Source: Methanobacteriota archaeon
Lineage (GTDB): Archaea > Thermoplasmatota > Poseidoniia > Poseidoniales > Poseidoniaceae
DNA: 13,381 bases
NCBI GenBank assembly: GCA_002731395.1
Contig: PCBQ01000020.1
Coordinates: forward strand, 1,982 to 15,362
Reading direction: 5' to 3'
Shown: positions 6,502-13,381 of the stretch, piece by piece
Layout of the letters: each line of letters starts with the position of its first letter
Position numbering within the stretch: the first letter of the stretch is position 1
The notes under the pieces: model-generated
Seen by the model: the letters and a program-made list of their open reading frames with translations, nothing else
Told to the model about the DNA's origin: nothing
The model's database searches: none
Program-made: the position numbers and the translations under genes

Positions 6502-8706
6502 GTGAGGTGGCCACGAGAGCAGCGAAACGGACTTGAGCGACGGGACTTACCTCCATCCGTGCTGCCCGAGGCGCAAGCCAGGATCCTCCGCTGGTTGGGT
6601 CCATTTCCCGATGGCCTACGCGAGGCATGGGATGTGCCGAGAGAGCTGAGTTTGCCGGGCATGGCAGAAGGTTTGGGCCTCGTGCGCTCCGCGCTCCACG
6701 TGCCCTTGAACCATCTTGTTGAGAACGGCTTGGTGGTTGTGCGAAGCGCTCACGTCATCGGCGGTGGTCGAAGGCGAAGAAGCGTTCACCACCTCACCGA
6801 AGAAGGGCGTCATGCCCTCAATTCTCTGGAGCCTCTGAAGCAAGAGCCCACCAATCAAGGGCAATGGGTCGGCCATCGTGCACCGACCGGCCCCGCCTTC
6901 GGCCGAGCCTCAGACGTGGCGGCCATCCAACGCCTGCTCGAGGAGCACAAAGCAGCCGCCTTGACCGGCTTGGCAGGCGTTGGGAAGTCCACAGTGGCGC
7001 GTTGCGTGGCCGAAGCATGGTGCGCCAACGGAGGCGATGTTCGATGGGCGAATGTCGATGCTTACGCAGGACTAAGCGACTTGGCAACGGTGTTGCATGG
7101 ATCCACAACTTTTGCTGACGATGTCTCTGCAGCAGGCTGGTTGGAAGGTTGCTCGTCGAATGACCTGCTCGTGCTCGACGGATGTGAACACATGCATGCC
7201 TTGCATGCTCCGCACATCTGGAGAGCGGCCGCTGCTTCCGACACGGGGCCATCGTGGCTTATCGTGGGCCGGGCGCCCCTTGAATCGCCTGCAGCCGTCC
7301 CTCGTAACGTGCTTAACCCTCTTGACGAAGAAGCAGCCAAGCACATCCTTGGTGACATCGAAAACGCAGAGGCCGTCCTTTCGCGGCTTGGTGGCCATCC
7401 ACTCGCCCTCCATCTGCACCGCCCCGGGATGGCGTTACCCGGTCAAGGAGAAGGCATCGAGGCCTTCGTGAACAACGCTGTTCTGTCCAGCTTGTCCAAC
7501 GACGAGCAGAAGGCGGTGGAAGAATTGGCCCTCATGCCCTTTGCCGTCCCGGGAGACGACCTCGCTCAGGCGGAATCCGTGGCGGATCTTGACGACCGCG
7601 CCCTCTTGTTGTGGTGGACCACCGGAGGGCTGCAAATCCACACTCTTGTCCGACACGTCGTGTTGGACACCATGGGTGAAGCAGCGATTCAGTGCGCGGC
7701 TCAGGAGGGCGTTGAACACTGGTCAAACAGCACCAGCGGCCTCGCCCCGTTGATGCTCTTGCACCACCGCATGTTGAGCGGCGAGGATGGAATGGCCGAT
7801 ACGGCTGGCGCCGTTATGGCCGCGACCACAGATGGCTTAGGGAGGCTCAGTGCGCTGCTTTCGGATGCCCTCGAGCGAGTCAAAGAACACGAACGTGAGG
7901 CCCTTTTGGGGGTCGCTGCTGAGGTCGCGGTCCGCCGTGGCAACGTCGAGCGTGCAAGGTCCCACCTCGACCAGATGGACGCCCCCGACGCAACCGCTCT
8001 GGCCGGAGTGCTGCGTCTGGAAGGTCGAGGCGAAGAGGCCGAAGCGCTGTTGAAGGACGCGATGCAGGCAAGCGGGTCATTGCGTCCGCGGATGGCCATG
8101 ATCACCGCACGCATCGAGGATCGCTTGCCCGGACAAAACGAGGACATCTCCGACGTCATGGACATGGTCCAAGCCCTGGACCCGGCGACGTTGCCTCATG
8201 AGGTGCGACGAACGGCCGTGGTGGCCAAAGCCTTGTTGCGCTACAGCCTGCTCGTCATCGACGGCCGCTTCGACGAAGCGACCGATCTTCTGGCCGATGT
8301 GGGTTCAACGGGCGCTTTGTCCAGCGAGGAATTGACGGACCTGCGATGGCGGCACGCGGTCGCCAACGATGCCCTCGACAGCACGCTTCTTGGTGGACTT
8401 GAGCACCACCTTGGCGAGCGCCGTGACCTGCGAGCCAACGCCCTGAGGATGTCCTTGCTCGAACGCATGGTTCTCGAGGGCCACGACATGGCGGCTGAAA
8501 CGGCCTTCAAAATGCACCTCCCTGACGCCGTGGACATCGGAGCGCGTCGCCTCCAAGCGCGACTCGCCACATGCCTTGGGCGCTTGAGCACGGATGTCTC
8601 ACGCCGTGCAAAACTGCTCCACGCGGCCGCCATGCACCGTCACGCGGGTTCGACCCGTGCCGCCAAGGCCCTCGTCGACGAGGCCCACGCCATCCGGAGG
8701 GGCTGA
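6502..8706 (+). CDS. Winged-helix/STAND NTPase with helical-repeat C-terminus
   Basis: At 734 residues, this is probably a signal-transducing ATPase and DNA-binding regulator in the cytoplasm. Residues about 21-108 form a winged helix: a helical bundle, a recognition-helix region (MAEGLGLVRSALHVPLNHL), and a basic wing GGGRRRRSVHHL. The NB-ARC/AfsR-like NTPase follows. Walker A is GLAGVGKST at 156-164 (K162), Walker B is LLVLDGCEH at 222-230 (D226, near the family's LDNCEH), then GRAPL (256-260) and GGHPLAL (297-303). About 325-395 looks like the STAND winged-helix module. About 430-734 is all-helical, TPR-like, and has no strong consensus. The frame is open back to 6373, overlapping the divergent gene. 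I chose GTG 6502 because it clears the divergent gene and precedes the domain. GTG 6442 (with GGAGG at 6432-6436), TTG 6490 and GTG 6559 remain possible. The gene ends 1 nt before uvrC. Fold assignment is good; the signal and target are unknown. Confidence 0.82.
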   Translation: MRWPREQRNGLERRDLPPSVLPEAQARILRWLGPFPDGLREAWDVPRELSLPGMAEGLGLVRSALHVPLNHLVENGLVVVRSAHVIGGGRRRRSVHHLTEEGRHALNSLEPLKQEPTNQGQWVGHRAPTGPAFGRASDVAAIQRLLEEHKAAALTGLAGVGKSTVARCVAEAWCANGGDVRWANVDAYAGLSDLATVLHGSTTFADDVSAAGWLEGCSSNDLLVLDGCEHMHALHAPHIWRAAAASDTGPSWLIVGRAPLESPAAVPRNVLNPLDEEAAKHILGDIENAEAVLSRLGGHPLALHLHRPGMALPGQGEGIEAFVNNAVLSSLSNDEQKAVEELALMPFAVPGDDLAQAESVADLDDRALLLWWTTGGLQIHTLVRHVVLDTMGEAAIQCAAQEGVEHWSNSTSGLAPLMLLHHRMLSGEDGMADTAGAVMAATTDGLGRLSALLSDALERVKEHEREALLGVAAEVAVRRGNVERARSHLDQMDAPDATALAGVLRLEGRGEEAEALLKDAMQASGSLRPRMAMITARIEDRLPGQNEDISDVMDMVQALDPATLPHEVRRTAVVAKALLRYSLLVIDGRFDEATDLLADVGSTGALSSEELTDLRWRHAVANDALDSTLLGGLEHHLGERRDLRANALRMSLLERMVLEGHDMAAETAFKMHLPDAVDIGARRLQARLATCLGRLSTDVSRRAKLLHAAAMHRHAGSTRAAKALVDEAHAIRRG
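8696..8702 (+). promoter_or_regulatory. Shine-Dalgarno sequence of uvrC, inside the NTPase gene
   Basis: GGAGGGG begins 12 nt before the ATG at 8708 and lies in the last codons of the NTPase gene. It fixes the uvrC start against the longer frame reaching back to 8594, and it implies translation from a shared message. Confidence 0.7.
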
Positions 8707-8707
8707 G

Positions 8708-10444
8708 ATGCCCGTCGATGCGAACCGTGTGGACCTCCCGGCACGCCCCGGGGTCTATCTGTTCAAAACCGCTCAAGGTCGGGTGCTGTACGTCGGCAAA
8801 GCCACGCGTCTCTCAGAACGGGTTCGCGCTTATTTCGCCACGACGCCCGATCGCGCCATGATCCCAGAGTTGGTGTCCCGTGCAGACGACATCGAGTGCA
8901 TCGTCACCCCCACGCCGCAAGAGGCGCTCATTCTCGAGCGTCAACTCATCCGAGAACACAAACCAAGGTTCAACTCGATGCTCAAAGACGACAAATCCTA
9001 CCCCTATCTTGTCCTCACACACGAGGAGTTTCCTCGAATCATGTACACCCGTCACCCTCCAGCAAAATCACAGCGTTGGGGCCCTTTTCCAAACGCTGGT
9101 GCTGCCAAGCAAGTCATGCAACTGCTGAGGCGTTATTTTGGGATCCGAGACAAAGACTGTCGTGGCGAGGATGGATGTCTTGCAAGCCACATCGGGCTCT
9201 GTCGGGGACCTTGTGTGGACCCAGAAGGGTACCCACAACGGGTGGAAACGGCGAGGAAAATCCTCAATGGCCACGCCACAGAGTTGCTGGAGGAGTTGGC
9301 CGTCGAAATGGACAGCGCGTCCAAAGCGCATGCCTACGAACATGCAGCGGTGGTCCGTGACCGCATTCGTGCTGTCCGAGAGGTGATTTCTCAGCACGTG
9401 GTGTCCAGCCGCTTGTACCGAGACAGCGACGCCATCGGTGTGGCCGTTCAAGGTGACCTCGCCGCGGTGGTCGTGCTGCATGCGGACGAGGGCATCGTCC
9501 AAGCGCAGGACGTCTGGCCGATGGTGCATCGAGGCGACCTGGGCGAGACCGTCTCGGCCTTCGTGGCCGAGCATTACGAGGCGCGGCGGCCGCCACGCTT
9601 GCTGCTCACGCCGGTGCCCCTGCTCGACGGGGTCGAAGCTTGGCTTGAACAGCGCCGAGGATCGAAAGTGGACTGCAGGGTGCCGATGCGTGGCGATTTG
9701 GCCACACTTCGACGCTTGGCCGATCAAAACGCCGAGGTGCAGGTCGGCCGCCTCGCTCGGCGGAGTTCGGGCAGTTTAGAGCAACGCGCCGCAGACGATG
9801 GGGCGGTCTTGCTTGGCCTGGACCGTTTGGACCACGTTGTCTGTTTTGACATGGCGCAACTGCAAGGCGAGGAACGGGTGGGCGCCAGCGTCGTGCTACG
9901 AAACGGCCGACCGGCCAAGAAAGAGTACCGCACATACACGGTCAAAGGCGACGCCATGGACGACCTTCGCATGATGCAAGAGGTCGTGCAACGGTGGCTG
10001 AAGCGGCAGGACGAGTGGCCCGATCTGTTGCTGCTTGACGGTGGCCAAACCCACCTTGACGCAATCAAGCGTACCCTGGAAGACGAGAATGTGTGGGGTC
10101 GTTTCGAGGTAGCAGCGCTAGCAAAACGCGAAGAGACCGTGTTCCGAGAAGGTCATAATCCCCTCGTTCTGGACCGTAACGGACGTGTCTTGGTGCACGC
10201 GCGAGACGAAGCGCACCGCTTCGTGAACCGCTTCCATCGAAAGCGTCGCGGACGAAGCACAATGGAGGACCCTCTGGAGTCCGTTGAAGGCCTTGGAGCA
10301 AAGAAAATGCAGGCCCTGCTGCGGCATTTTGGAGGTCGAAAAGGCATCGAACACGCCAGCCTTGCGGATTTGCAGACGGTTCCTGGCATTGGAAAGGCGC
10401 TGGCAGAGCGTCTGCATGAACGCCTTCACGGTACGCCGACGTGA
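8708..10444 (+). CDS. uvrC: Excinuclease ABC subunit C
   Basis: UvrC makes both incisions around a bulky DNA lesion after UvrA/UvrB loading. This copy is complete: 578 residues against about 610 in E. coli. GIY-YIG nuclease: GVY (15-17), LYVGK (27-31), Y17, Y28, R40, E77 and N89. Cys151, 157, 165 and 169 (the last three with the E. coli spacing of 8 and 4) match the region that binds a 4Fe-4S cluster in E. coli UvrC. The UVR motif is near 192-225. The RNase H-like nuclease has D381 in FDMAQLQGE, D444 in LLLDGGQTHL and H503 in RDEAHRF. Two helix-hairpin-helix units fill 523-575 (SVEGLGAKKM and TVPGIGKALA). The ATG at 8708 is 1 nt after the NTPase stop and preceded by GGAGGGG. FDMAQLQGE departs from the usual FDISHTxGE/T (Ser and His replaced), though the acidic residue is kept. 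It is tail to tail with the next gene. Confidence 0.97.
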   Translation: MPVDANRVDLPARPGVYLFKTAQGRVLYVGKATRLSERVRAYFATTPDRAMIPELVSRADDIECIVTPTPQEALILERQLIREHKPRFNSMLKDDKSYPYLVLTHEEFPRIMYTRHPPAKSQRWGPFPNAGAAKQVMQLLRRYFGIRDKDCRGEDGCLASHIGLCRGPCVDPEGYPQRVETARKILNGHATELLEELAVEMDSASKAHAYEHAAVVRDRIRAVREVISQHVVSSRLYRDSDAIGVAVQGDLAAVVVLHADEGIVQAQDVWPMVHRGDLGETVSAFVAEHYEARRPPRLLLTPVPLLDGVEAWLEQRRGSKVDCRVPMRGDLATLRRLADQNAEVQVGRLARRSSGSLEQRAADDGAVLLGLDRLDHVVCFDMAQLQGEERVGASVVLRNGRPAKKEYRTYTVKGDAMDDLRMMQEVVQRWLKRQDEWPDLLLLDGGQTHLDAIKRTLEDENVWGRFEVAALAKREETVFREGHNPLVLDRNGRVLVHARDEAHRFVNRFHRKRRGRSTMEDPLESVEGLGAKKMQALLRHFGGRKGIEHASLADLQTVPGIGKALAERLHERLHGTPT

Positions 10445-10450
10445 TCACGT
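10439..10450. repeat. 12-bp perfect palindrome over two abutting stop codons
   Basis: ACGTGATCACGT is its own reverse complement. Its centre TGATCA consists of the uvrC TGA (10442-10444) and the opposing gene's TGA (10445-10447). Both proteins therefore end in Thr-ACG followed by TGA. There is no T-rich tract. It could mark a shared 3' end or be coincidence. Confidence 0.6.
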
Positions 10451-13381
10451 GAAACGACCGTCATCGTCCAGATAATCCGGTATTGGTCCGAGGTCATCCA
10501 CATCGCCCACCATCATCCCGAGGCTGTTGACGCCCGCGTAGCCTGCAAAGGCCGCATCGCTCATCGCCATCTTTTGGGCTGCTGCTCCACTGGCCGCGGC
10601 CTTCAGGGCAGCCTTTCGCGCCTTCCGGCGACGTCGACGCCTTCGCCACCCGATGAACATCAGGCTGAGGATGATGAGGAACGTGGTGGGGTAGACCCAG
10701 ATTTGCCGCCAGATGTAGGCCCAGCCGATCTCAAAACGCAACTCGAGGTCATCGTCCAGTTCCCCGTGCGGGAGCATGTAGGTGATCTCGTCCCGACCAT
10801 CGACCTCCGTGATGGTCAGGAGGTTGTCAGAGGAGGTCCCGCTGACCTTCAGGCCCTTTGGCAACGTGACGGTCATCGGACCGCTGAGCGTGAGGTCGAA
10901 CTCTTCGGCCACGGTCGTGTCAACTTGGCCGGTGGACACGGGGAGCGGGTCGTCCTCTGGGGGCGGGAAGCTGAGGCCGTTTGAATTGACGAAACCACCT
11001 GCAAGGGAGCGTGCAAAACCCTCCATGAACGCGGCCATAGGGTCCAACACGGGCGCCGTCAGGGCAGTCGCCGATTCGCTGATGATTTGGAATTCAGGAT
11101 CTGCACCGTCGTTGACCAAGGGCCAGATGCCGGTGGTCAAGCCCAACTCAATGCGGACCTTGGGAATCGAGACCGAGAAGGACACGGGTTCAGCGTCGGA
11201 CACCACCGCACCAGGAGCACCAATGCCAGAGAGCGCGAACTGCACCTCGAAGGCATCCATGTTCACGTTGGAGAAGGCGATGCCTGCCTCCTCGGGGTCG
11301 ATGTCCTCCAAGCCCTTCACACCCGCATGGATGAGACCTGTAAGCATCTCCCCGGCACCGCTGACAAAGGACGTGAGGCCTTCTTCTGTGGCCTCAAACG
11401 GCAAGGATTGGTTGCAAACCTCGTAGTCCCACTCGAAATCATCGCAAGGGATGGTCAAAGGTTCCTCCAAGGCCAATGGGTCGTCCATGCTGCTTGAGAC
11501 GTCCACCGCCAACCGAATCAGGTCGGATGGAATCACCTCGAATTGCACGTGCACGGGGTCGTCTGGGTCGGTGATGTTCTCGAGGAAGGCCAGCCTGTGC
11601 ATGTCCACACGTACCTCAAGCCCAAACTCGACGGACACGGCCTGCCGCCACTCGTGGAGGTCGAAGGTCTCGAAATCCAACTCAACGCTGCTGAGCACAC
11701 ACGTACGCTGGGTGGCGGCGCACAGGACCTGCTCGCCGTCTTTGATCTCATGGTCCCACTGCCAAGGCACCGGGCCTCGCACAGAAATGTCGACCTCGTT
11801 TTGGCCGTTCGCCCGCAGGGTCAGGGAAATCCGGTCATCACCGGATTCCGTCACCACCCAACTTGGCAGCACCACGGTGACCTGTAGGTCAGTGCCTCCG
11901 AGTTGCTCCGGCACGATTGAATTCAAGACGTCGTCAGGTGGATTCAACGAAGCGGCGAAGCCCGCTTCCATGATGCGACGGAGGTCATCGTCCTGCACGG
12001 TGGTGAGGAAATCGTTGACCATCGGGTCATCGACGTTGGCCGCCAAAAGGTCGAGGAATCGGAGGTTGACCGGGTCGCTGACCGTGCGCAACACGACCGG
12101 GTGGTCGTAGCCCATGGCTGCGTCACCCGTGAGGCAGTAGTGACGGTGCACCCCGGTCACGCCAGTTTCGGTGCACCCATCACCATGCGTGTAGTTCAGA
12201 CCACCCGATGGACCGGCGACGCCTTCGGCCACGGAGTCGCCGACCCATGCCAATTCGCTCATCGTGAGGTCAATGCCAGGTATGCCGTCGGTCACGCCCG
12301 TGATGATGTCGTCCACAGGGAAGGCATCGGTGAAGAGGTTCAGGTCGACCAGACCGTTGTGATGCGCCAAGCGAAGGCCGTCAGCCGTCAGCAACGGCAC
12401 ATCCGCCAATTCACTGAATTGAACGACCTGAATGCCCCAGTCTTCGAGCAGGTCGGTCTCAAGGTAATGCAGGCTTGCCCGCAAGTCGAGGACGGCATTC
12501 CGCTCGTCCGAGAGGTCCAGCGTGACGTCAAGGGTGAATCCTGGGTCGCCTTCAGCGACGGTCACCATCGTGGTTTCCGAGGTGTTCCTGAATCCCATGG
12601 TCAAGGAAGTGGTGCGCGTGATGCTTGAGTTTCCTGCCTCGGCTTGCGTGTTGTCCAACGACCACTCGCCGGCGAAATGATCCCCCATCACGACACGGGT
12701 ACCGTTGGCATCGACCGCGCGTACATCAGCAAATGGAGGAGGTTCAATCAGGAAGGTTGAGCGGTGGCCGGGCTCAGCGAAGATGGCGAAGTCCGTGCGG
12801 ATTTCGCTGCCCATCACCAAGAGGCCTTGATAGGCCCGTTCCACGTTCATCTCGGCGCCTCCAGCGAGGTTGAATTTCGCCACGTCAAGGGTCACTGTGG
12901 CTTGGGTGCCAAAGCAAATTGGAGGCTCGAACACGTTGTTGTCGCCCGAGCCTTCCGACTGAGCGTCGATGGCCGCGTTGGTGGTGCACGCCGTGGTTTG
13001 TCCCTCCGCAGTGAAGGTGCTGGTGAAGTCGGTGGTCATGTCCGCCACGGTTCCGAATCCTTGCGTCAACAAGGAATTCACCGAATTGTTGACCGAAGCC
13101 ATCAGCTCCTCGCCCACGGTGTTGGAACCAGGTCCTGCGGTCTCTACGTCGAGGAAACTGCGGATCAGGTCGGCTGGCGCCCCATCGTTCTCTTCAAGAC
13201 CGTCAAATTCCAGAGAATCAGCAACCACGCCCTGGTCAAGACCAAGCGCCGAGCGGTTGAACTCACGCCCCATCCACGTCAACTCCATCTGGATGGTGGA
13301 GGTGTCCTGCATCTCGAAGTGGTACTGGCCTTCGATCCACTCTTGCTGCTCAGGCGTGCCGTCTTGGGTTCCATCATAGGT
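10445..13381 (-). CDS. Large surface protein with C-terminal membrane anchor, 5' end outside window
   Basis: I do not recognise the family. Positions count from the Met codon at 13312, which is probably internal: 23 further codons are open to the right edge, read as continuous beta-strand-like sequence, and no signal peptide appears. Residues 1-865 look extracellular and beta-rich, with several Asn-x-Ser/Thr sequons and eight cysteines in close pairs (109/133, 380/393, 531/538, 623/633), suggesting disulfides. A short helical segment is likely at about 643-668. One membrane helix lies at about 870-889 (YPTTFLIILSLMFIGW), then seven Arg (890-896) and a Lys/Ala-rich cytoplasmic segment. The tail ends with an acidic stretch (GDVDDLGPIPDYLDDD). 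The topology matches the upstream beta-helix protein, and both lie on the minus strand. No enzyme motif is evident; a structural or adhesive surface role is a guess. Confidence 0.85.
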   Translation of the reverse strand, partial: TYDGTQDGTPEQQEWIEGQYHFEMQDTSTIQMELTWMGREFNRSALGLDQGVVADSLEFDGLEENDGAPADLIRSFLDVETAGPGSNTVGEELMASVNNSVNSLLTQGFGTVADMTTDFTSTFTAEGQTTACTTNAAIDAQSEGSGDNNVFEPPICFGTQATVTLDVAKFNLAGGAEMNVERAYQGLLVMGSEIRTDFAIFAEPGHRSTFLIEPPPFADVRAVDANGTRVVMGDHFAGEWSLDNTQAEAGNSSITRTTSLTMGFRNTSETTMVTVAEGDPGFTLDVTLDLSDERNAVLDLRASLHYLETDLLEDWGIQVVQFSELADVPLLTADGLRLAHHNGLVDLNLFTDAFPVDDIITGVTDGIPGIDLTMSELAWVGDSVAEGVAGPSGGLNYTHGDGCTETGVTGVHRHYCLTGDAAMGYDHPVVLRTVSDPVNLRFLDLLAANVDDPMVNDFLTTVQDDDLRRIMEAGFAASLNPPDDVLNSIVPEQLGGTDLQVTVVLPSWVVTESGDDRISLTLRANGQNEVDISVRGPVPWQWDHEIKDGEQVLCAATQRTCVLSSVELDFETFDLHEWRQAVSVEFGLEVRVDMHRLAFLENITDPDDPVHVQFEVIPSDLIRLAVDVSSSMDDPLALEEPLTIPCDDFEWDYEVCNQSLPFEATEEGLTSFVSGAGEMLTGLIHAGVKGLEDIDPEEAGIAFSNVNMDAFEVQFALSGIGAPGAVVSDAEPVSFSVSIPKVRIELGLTTGIWPLVNDGADPEFQIISESATALTAPVLDPMAAFMEGFARSLAGGFVNSNGLSFPPPEDDPLPVSTGQVDTTVAEEFDLTLSGPMTVTLPKGLKVSGTSSDNLLTITEVDGRDEITYMLPHGELDDDLELRFEIGWAYIWRQIWVYPTTFLIILSLMFIGWRRRRRRRKARKAALKAAASGAAAQKMAMSDAAFAGYAGVNSLGMMVGDVDDLGPIPDYLDDDGRFT

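Noticed and set aside
8594..8707. Upstream ATG 8594 as the uvrC start, adding 38 residues
   Set aside because: It would overlap the NTPase gene by 113 bp; the family begins at the GIY-YIG domain, and ATG 8708 has a strong Shine-Dalgarno sequence.
11470..11515. A von Willebrand A MIDAS motif (DVSSSM at residues 604-609) in the second surface protein
   Set aside because: The following sequence lacks the helix and the later Thr/Asp MIDAS residues of a vWA domain, so the match is probably chance.
10574..12628. Several plus-strand open frames of 114-219 codons antisense to the second surface-protein gene
   Set aside because: No domain-like sequence, no start signals, and they are mutually overlapping; the minus-strand frame is continuous with coherent topology.
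13310..13312. The ATG ending at 13312 as the true start of the right-hand surface gene
   Set aside because: The frame stays open for 23 more codons to the window edge and there is no signal peptide at this Met, although the protein must be exported.
1..13381. CRISPR arrays, insertion sequences, integrase sites or toxin-antitoxin pairs
   Set aside because: No regularly spaced repeats, transposase or integrase motifs, or small paired genes were seen on either strand.

Overview
The window looks like a GC-rich archaeal chromosome segment, most probably a marine Group II euryarchaeon (Candidatus Poseidoniales). This rests on the combination of very long secreted proteins with one C-terminal membrane anchor and an Arg cluster, a winged-helix/STAND ATPase, a prenyl-synthase-type enzyme next to a dolichyl-phosphate-mannose-synthase-like glycosyltransferase, and a bacterial-type UvrC (common in mesophilic archaea). 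The lineage is inferred from gene style, not from a marker gene. I saw no rRNA, tRNA, CRISPR array, insertion sequence or phage gene.

Layout. (1) 3-785 (+): C-terminal part of a squalene/phytoene synthase family protein, open at the left edge. (2) 889-1656 (+): soluble family-2 glycosyltransferase. (3) 1660-6456 (-): a 1598-residue surface protein with signal peptide, right-handed beta-helix, about seven Ig/PKD-like domains, one membrane segment and an acidic cytoplasmic tail. It is tail to tail with the glycosyltransferase, 3 bp apart. (4) About 6502-8706 (+): a winged-helix/STAND NTPase with a helical-repeat C-terminus, divergent from the surface gene. (5) 8708-10444 (+): complete uvrC, 1 nt after the NTPase gene and with a strong Shine-Dalgarno sequence inside that gene's end. 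(6) 10445 to the right edge (-): the C-terminal 978 codons of a second large surface protein, tail to tail with uvrC with no base between the stop codons.

How the genes may work together. Genes 1 and 2 may both belong to isoprenoid or polyprenol-linked envelope chemistry. Genes 3 and 6 are type I surface proteins rich in N-glycosylation sequons and, outside the cell, in cysteines. Genes 4 and 5 look like one transcription unit that joins a signalling ATPase to nucleotide excision repair. The most interesting part is the divergent control region at about 6456-6502. It contains a 7-6-7 inverted repeat placed where a winged-helix regulator could bind to control both itself (with uvrC) and the beta-helix surface protein. 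Both convergent junctions have inverted repeats lying directly over the opposing stop codons.

The coding density is extreme: the only gap above 50 nt is 786-888, and no stretch longer than 300 bases lacks a gene.
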